Source of the DNA: Elusimicrobiota bacterium
Lineage (GTDB): Bacteria > Elusimicrobiota > Elusimicrobia > UBA1565 > UBA9628
Assembly (NCBI GenBank): GCA_028865585.1
Contig: JAGWJU010000038.1
Coordinates: forward strand, 1-8,878
Length of the DNA stretch: 8,878 nucleotides
Direction of reading: 5' to 3'
Position numbers and translations under genes: made by a program
Shown: positions 6,050 to 8,878 of the stretch, in pieces
Layout of the letters: each line of letters begins with the position of its first letter
How positions within the stretch are numbered: position 1 is the stretch's first letter
Notes under the pieces: model-generated
What the model saw: only the letters and a program-made list of their open reading frames with translations
Database searches by the model: none
What the model was told of the DNA's origin: nothing

Positions 6050-6685
6050 TTAGGCGCCGACCAAACGCATGAAGTCGTCGAGATTTTTGCGGGCGGCGGA
6101 AAGGTAGGCGTTGCTGCGCAACTGCCGCCCCACGGTGTCGCTGGCGGCCGGAGAGTAGTTGTGGCCGGGCCAGACCACCGTTTCCGGAGACAGCTCGGAA
6201 ATTTTTTTAAGGCTCCCGGCCATCGCCTCCGGATCGGACGTCGGCAAATCCACGCGCCCGCAGCCGTCGATAAAGAGCGTGTCGCCGGTCAAAATCCGCC
6301 CCGCGACCGAAAGGCACTGCGACCCCGCCGTGTGTCCGGGGGTATGAAGGAAGGAAACCTCGACTTTGCCGACGCTGGTTTTTTCGCCGCCCGAGACAGG
6401 CCGCAAGTTCCCGCCGGCGGCTTTTACGAGCGCGGGCGCGTCATTTTTGTGCGCGTAGATGGGCACGTCCGCCGCCTTAAGCAGATCGCCGATGGCGCCT
6501 ACATGATCGAAATGGTTGTGGGTCACGAGAATAGCGGCGAGCCTGGCCTCGCGCTTGCGGAGAACGGCCAAGATAGCCTCGGCCTCCCAGCCCGGATCGA
6601 CAATGGCGCACTCGCGGCTGTTTTCATCGCCGATAAGATAGACGTAGTTCGCCATCGGCCCCAGCTCAATTTGCTCGAAGATCAC
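6050..6685 (-). CDS. MBL-fold metallo-hydrolase (glyoxalase II-like)
   Basis: A 211-residue metallo-beta-lactamase-fold protein resembling glyoxalase II/YcbL-type hydrolases, which cleave thioesters such as hydroxyacyl-glutathione. The full metal-ligand set is present: THNHFDH (55-61, giving H56, H58, D60, H61), H118 in HTPGHT (114-119), D135 in TGDTLF (134-139) and H175 in WPGHNYSP (172-179). It lacks the C-terminal substrate-binding domain of full-length glyoxalase II, so its substrate is open; a persulfide dioxygenase or another thioesterase are alternatives. It is cytoplasmic, with no signal peptide. The start is GTG at 6685, preceded by GAGG (6693-6696) at a 7-nt spacing, and lies 9 nt after the FtsB-like stop. 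The N-terminus (IELGPMANYVYLIGD) matches the family. Confidence 0.92.
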   Translation of the reverse strand: MIFEQIELGPMANYVYLIGDENSRECAIVDPGWEAEAILAVLRKREARLAAILVTHNHFDHVGAIGDLLKAADVPIYAHKNDAPALVKAAGGNLRPVSGGEKTSVGKVEVSFLHTPGHTAGSQCLSVAGRILTGDTLFIDGCGRVDLPTSDPEAMAGSLKKISELSPETVVWPGHNYSPAASDTVGRQLRSNAYLSAARKNLDDFMRLVGA

Positions 6686-6694
6686 TGCGCCGCC

Positions 6695-6997
6695 TCAGGG
6701 AGCGGCGGGGGGCGGAGGAGGAAAGCGGTATTCGATTTCCCCTTTCTTGACGTAGCCAAGCTGAACCCGAGCCAAACGCTCCAAGGAGGACCCCCCCGCG
6801 GAAATAAGCTTCAGGCGCTCCGACAGCCGCGCCTGCCGGCTGCTGAGCTGCGTGATTTCCCCGCGCAGCCGCCGCAATTCGAGGAAATTTCCGACCAAGC
6901 TTCGAAATCCGCCGTTCCCTAAAAAAACGGCGAGAATCGCGGCGGAGATCAGGAGACGAGGCCAGTGGTCCTTGAGGAACGAATGCGCCCGCTTCAC
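6695..6997 (-). CDS. FtsB/DivIC-like septum formation initiator protein
   Basis: A 100-residue, bitopic membrane protein of the septum formation initiator family (FtsB in Gram-negatives, DivIC in Gram-positives), which forms a complex with FtsL and FtsQ/DivIB to activate septal peptidoglycan synthesis. Order: a short basic N-terminus, one membrane segment at about 14-27 (LLISAAILAVFLG), a coiled coil at about 36-65 (FLELRRLRGEITQLSSRQ onward), then the family-typical ERLARVQLGYVKKGEIEYRF (73-92) and a Pro-rich tail (PPPPPAAP). The length is normal. The GTG start lies 3 nt after the phosphohexomutase TAG; there is no clear Shine-Dalgarno, so reinitiation is likely. A G7 tract on the coding strand (6791-6797) falls in the linker after the coiled coil. 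Which of FtsB or FtsL it resembles more is uncertain, but the LGYVKKGE motif favours FtsB/DivIC. Confidence 0.88.
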   Translation of the reverse strand: MKRAHSFLKDHWPRLLISAAILAVFLGNGGFRSLVGNFLELRRLRGEITQLSSRQARLSERLKLISAGGSSLERLARVQLGYVKKGEIEYRFPPPPPAAP

Positions 6998-7000
6998 GGC

Positions 7001-8473
7001 CTAGAACTTGCCCTGCAGCAGCTTTTTGCCGGCCTCCATCAGGCCGCCCAAGGCTTTGGGCGTGGAGGCTTCGGCGTAGACCCGGACGGCGGACTCCGTG
7101 CCCGAAGGCCGCAGGCCAAGCCAGCTGCCGTCCCTAAGGATGAACTTAAAACCGTCCGATTCATCGATGCGCCAGACCGAGCCGCCGGCCAAGTCCAACG
7201 GGGGCTTGACCCGAAGCCGCTCCTGGACCTCGATCATCTGCCGCAGTTTCTCGATGCGGAAATTGATGCGCGCGCTGCAGAAATGGCCCACGCGCTTGAA
7301 AAGGCGGTCCCGGACCGCGGACAAGGGCTTCTTCTCCCGCGCGACGAGCTCCACCATAAGCAGGCATGCCAGAATGCCGTCTTTCTCCGGGACATGGCCC
7401 TGGATGGACAGCCCGCCCGACTCCTCGCCGCCCAGGATGAAATGCCCGGTGCGCAAAAGCTCGCCGATGTACTTGAATCCGACCGGAGTCTCCCTGGTCT
7501 CGAGCCCGTAGGATTTGGCCACGGCGTCGACGAAATGGGACGTCATCACGGTCCGGGCGACCTTGCCCTTCATTCCCTTGTGCGCGACCAAATGTTCCAA
7601 AGCCAGCGCCAAGACGTCGTTGGGGCCGATCCACGTCCCGCCCGCGTCTAAAATTCCAAAGCGGTCCGCGTCGCCGTCCATCGCCAGTCCCAGGGACAGT
7701 TTTTTCTTGCGCATGACGGCGGCCAGGTCCTGCAGGGACTCCTCCGTCGGCTCGGGAGAGCGTCCGCCGAAGAGCACGTCGCGGTTCGTGTTGATCTCGA
7801 CCACCTCGACGCCCAGGCTTTCCAGGAAGGGGCCCAAATAATGGCGGCCCGCCCCGTGCAGGGAGTCGACGCCGACTTTCAAGCGGGCGTTCTTAATGGC
7901 CTTCAAATCCAGCAGCGAGGAAATTTTGCGCAGGTAGCCCTTGCGAAACTCCTGAGGCTCAACTAAGGACTCCCGGACGGCCTTGTCCCAGGCCATGATG
8001 CGGGGCGACTGCTCTCCCAAAAACTCGATGCGGCGCTCCAAATCGTCCGTCACCGCCGGAGTTGCGGCGCCGCCCCAGTACGGCATCCACTTGACGCCGT
8101 TGTAGTAGGGGCCGTTGTGCGAGGCCGTAATCATGGCGCCGCCCACGGCCTTGCGCTCCAGAACGGCCCAAGCCAGCGCCGGCGTGGGGACTTCCTCCTG
8201 TGAAAAATAACTCTTGACCCCGGACATGGCCAAAACGCCGGCCAACTCCTGCGCGAACTCATGGGACAAGAACCGCGTGTCGTAGCCCACAACCACCTCG
8301 GGGACGACCGGAGGCTCGCCCTTGATATGGGACTGATAATCCGGGCTCAGAATTCCGGTTTCCGGATTCTCCTTCACGAACCCGGCGATGGCGTGCGCCA
8401 CGCGCCGGACGTTCTGAAAGGTGAACTCCTCCGAAATAACGGCCCGCCAGCCTGATGTGCCAAACTTAAGCAT
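7001..8473 (-). CDS. Phosphoglucomutase/phosphomannomutase family protein
   Basis: An alpha-D-phosphohexomutase that interconverts sugar 1- and 6-phosphates, feeding nucleotide-sugar and envelope polysaccharide synthesis. The 490 residues carry all four active-site elements: FGTSGWR (4-10), TASHN (116-120) with S118 as the phosphoserine, the metal-binding DGDADR (267-272), the sugar-binding GGEESGG (348-354), and the phosphate-binding RPSGTES (455-461). Substrate choice (glucose, mannose or glucosamine) cannot be settled by motif; GGEESGG is common in glucose/mannose enzymes. I place the start at the ATG at 8473 because the family begins a few residues before FGTSGWR. The frame stays open far upstream, but that part lies opposite the divergent gene and has no family character. 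No Shine-Dalgarno is visible before this ATG. It is the first gene of the minus-strand cluster. Confidence 0.94.
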   Translation of the reverse strand: MLKFGTSGWRAVISEEFTFQNVRRVAHAIAGFVKENPETGILSPDYQSHIKGEPPVVPEVVVGYDTRFLSHEFAQELAGVLAMSGVKSYFSQEEVPTPALAWAVLERKAVGGAMITASHNGPYYNGVKWMPYWGGAATPAVTDDLERRIEFLGEQSPRIMAWDKAVRESLVEPQEFRKGYLRKISSLLDLKAIKNARLKVGVDSLHGAGRHYLGPFLESLGVEVVEINTNRDVLFGGRSPEPTEESLQDLAAVMRKKKLSLGLAMDGDADRFGILDAGGTWIGPNDVLALALEHLVAHKGMKGKVARTVMTSHFVDAVAKSYGLETRETPVGFKYIGELLRTGHFILGGEESGGLSIQGHVPEKDGILACLLMVELVAREKKPLSAVRDRLFKRVGHFCSARINFRIEKLRQMIEVQERLRVKPPLDLAGGSVWRIDESDGFKFILRDGSWLGLRPSGTESAVRVYAEASTPKALGGLMEAGKKLLQGKF

Positions 8474-8480
8474 CGGCGGA

Positions 8481-8510
8481 ATCTTACAAAATGAATTCGA
8501 AGAGAGGCAA
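8481..8510 (-). promoter_or_regulatory. Candidate promoter for the phosphohexomutase operon
   Basis: On the minus strand TTGCCT (8505-8510, 4/6 to the -35 consensus), an 18-nt spacer and TAAGAT (8481-8486, 4/6 to the -10 consensus). The predicted start point falls at about 8471-8475, essentially on the ATG at 8473, which would give a leaderless mRNA and would agree with the missing Shine-Dalgarno. The hexamers are weak, so this is tentative. Confidence 0.3.
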
Positions 8511-8536
8511 CCGGGATTTTTCAACCGCAAATCGCG

Positions 8537-8566
8537 TTGACATCTTCCATCCAAGAGTCCTAAGCT
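8537..8566 (+). promoter_or_regulatory. Candidate promoter for the divergent membrane-protein gene
   Basis: On the plus strand a perfect -35 TTGACA (8537-8542), an 18-nt spacer and TAAGCT (8561-8566), which keeps the three most conserved -10 positions (T1, A2, T6). Transcription would begin near 8573, giving a leader of about 9 nt before the ATG at 8582, with no Shine-Dalgarno visible. It does not overlap the candidate minus-strand promoter (8481-8510), so the 108-nt gap can hold both. Confidence 0.45.
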
Positions 8567-8581
8567 CTCAAGCCGCAGACC

Positions 8582-8878
8582 ATGCAGCGCAGAAACCGAG
8601 ACTTTGCCGTGGCCGTCCTCTCCTTTATAGGGCTCTGGGCCTGCGCTAATTTCTACGTCTTCTCCGGCCGGGTCAACTCCTTCGGCACGCCCGCCTTGCC
8701 CGGCTACGCCGCCGTCGGGCACATCTGGGAGATGGTCTATCAGGAAATTCCCGTTCGCTGGACCGCGGCCGACATCATCCGCGCGGGCTATTTCCCCTCC
8801 TGGACGCCCTACCCGGAGGGCGGCACGCCGCTCATCGGCAAGATGCAGAACGCGATTTTCTATCCCTTCCACATCCTT
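8582..8878 (+). CDS. N-terminus of a YfhO-like membrane protein, cut by window end
   Basis: The frame is open for 99 codons to the window edge. After a basic MQRRNR there is a membrane segment at about 8-27 (FAVAVLSFIGLWACANFYVF). Residues 69-99 then read G-Y-F-P-S-W-T-P-Y-P-E-G-G-T-P-L and on to Q-N-A-I-F-Y-P-F-H-I-L. This matches the pattern G-x-F-P-x-W-x-P-Y-x-x-G-G-T-P-L...Q-x-A-x-F-Y-P seen near the N-terminus of YfhO-type proteins, large polytopic GT-C-like membrane proteins linked to glycosylation of surface polymers. The match is from memory of the pattern. Whether it is YfhO itself or another GT-C-type protein needs the rest of the gene. It is divergent from the phosphohexomutase; the ATG at 8582 is the natural start before the membrane segment, and a TTGACA promoter lies upstream. 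Confidence 0.75.
   Translation, partial: MQRRNRDFAVAVLSFIGLWACANFYVFSGRVNSFGTPALPGYAAVGHIWEMVYQEIPVRWTAADIIRAGYFPSWTPYPEGGTPLIGKMQNAIFYPFHIL

Noticed and set aside
6791..6797. Seven-base C run in the FtsB-like gene as a phase-variation site
   Set aside because: It codes for Gly-Gly in a linker; seven bases is short, and frame loss would destroy a likely essential protein.
5981..6922. 313-codon plus-strand open frame opposite the MBL hydrolase and FtsB-like genes
   Set aside because: It spans several real minus-strand genes and their junctions and has no recognisable domain.
8474..8872. Upstream in-frame extension of the phosphohexomutase by 133 codons
   Set aside because: The extension has no family similarity, overlaps a coding region on the other strand, and the family starts just before FGTSGWR.

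Overview
The window comes from a GC-rich bacterial chromosome (roughly 60% G+C by eye), densely packed and with no mobile elements, RNA genes or CRISPR. The gene set (a prolipoprotein diacylglyceryl transferase family protein, a signal-peptide protein, an FtsB/DivIC-like division protein) fits a free-living bacterium with a normal cell envelope. The phylum cannot be fixed from sequence alone. An uncultured lineage such as Elusimicrobiota would suit the style of the genes, but that is a guess.

Layout: (1) 1-797, plus strand: the 3' four-fifths of era, a ribosome-assembly GTPase. (2) 916-1902, plus strand: an unrecognised secreted protein with C-terminal HEAT-like repeats and its own strong Shine-Dalgarno. 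(3) 8473 down to 1904, minus strand: one seven-gene cluster, read in the order phosphohexomutase, FtsB/DivIC-like protein, metallo-beta-lactamase-fold hydrolase, Lgt-family protein, RluA/RluD-type pseudouridine synthase, DUF423 membrane protein, biosynthetic arginine decarboxylase (speA). Gaps are 3, 9 and 25 nt, then two 4-nt ATGA overlaps, then 19 nt, so this looks like one operon with possible internal starts. (4) 8582 to the end, plus strand: the 5' end of a divergent, probably multi-spanning membrane protein with a YfhO-like N-terminal motif. It starts 108 nt from the phosphohexomutase start.

The minus-strand cluster mixes sugar-phosphate supply, division, envelope lipoprotein processing, RNA modification and polyamine synthesis. 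It reads as a growth/housekeeping operon rather than a dedicated pathway. No agmatine-using enzyme lies beside speA.

I do not see a clear new defence or mobile system. The points most worth a second look are: the Lgt-family protein, which appears to lack several residues thought important in E. coli Lgt and carries a Cys-rich motif instead; the secreted HEAT-like protein; the convergent gene ends, which share one palindrome followed by a hairpin inside speA; and a recurring arrangement of -10-like boxes very close to start codons that lack a Shine-Dalgarno. Long open frames opposite the real genes are codon-bias shadows and are not annotated.
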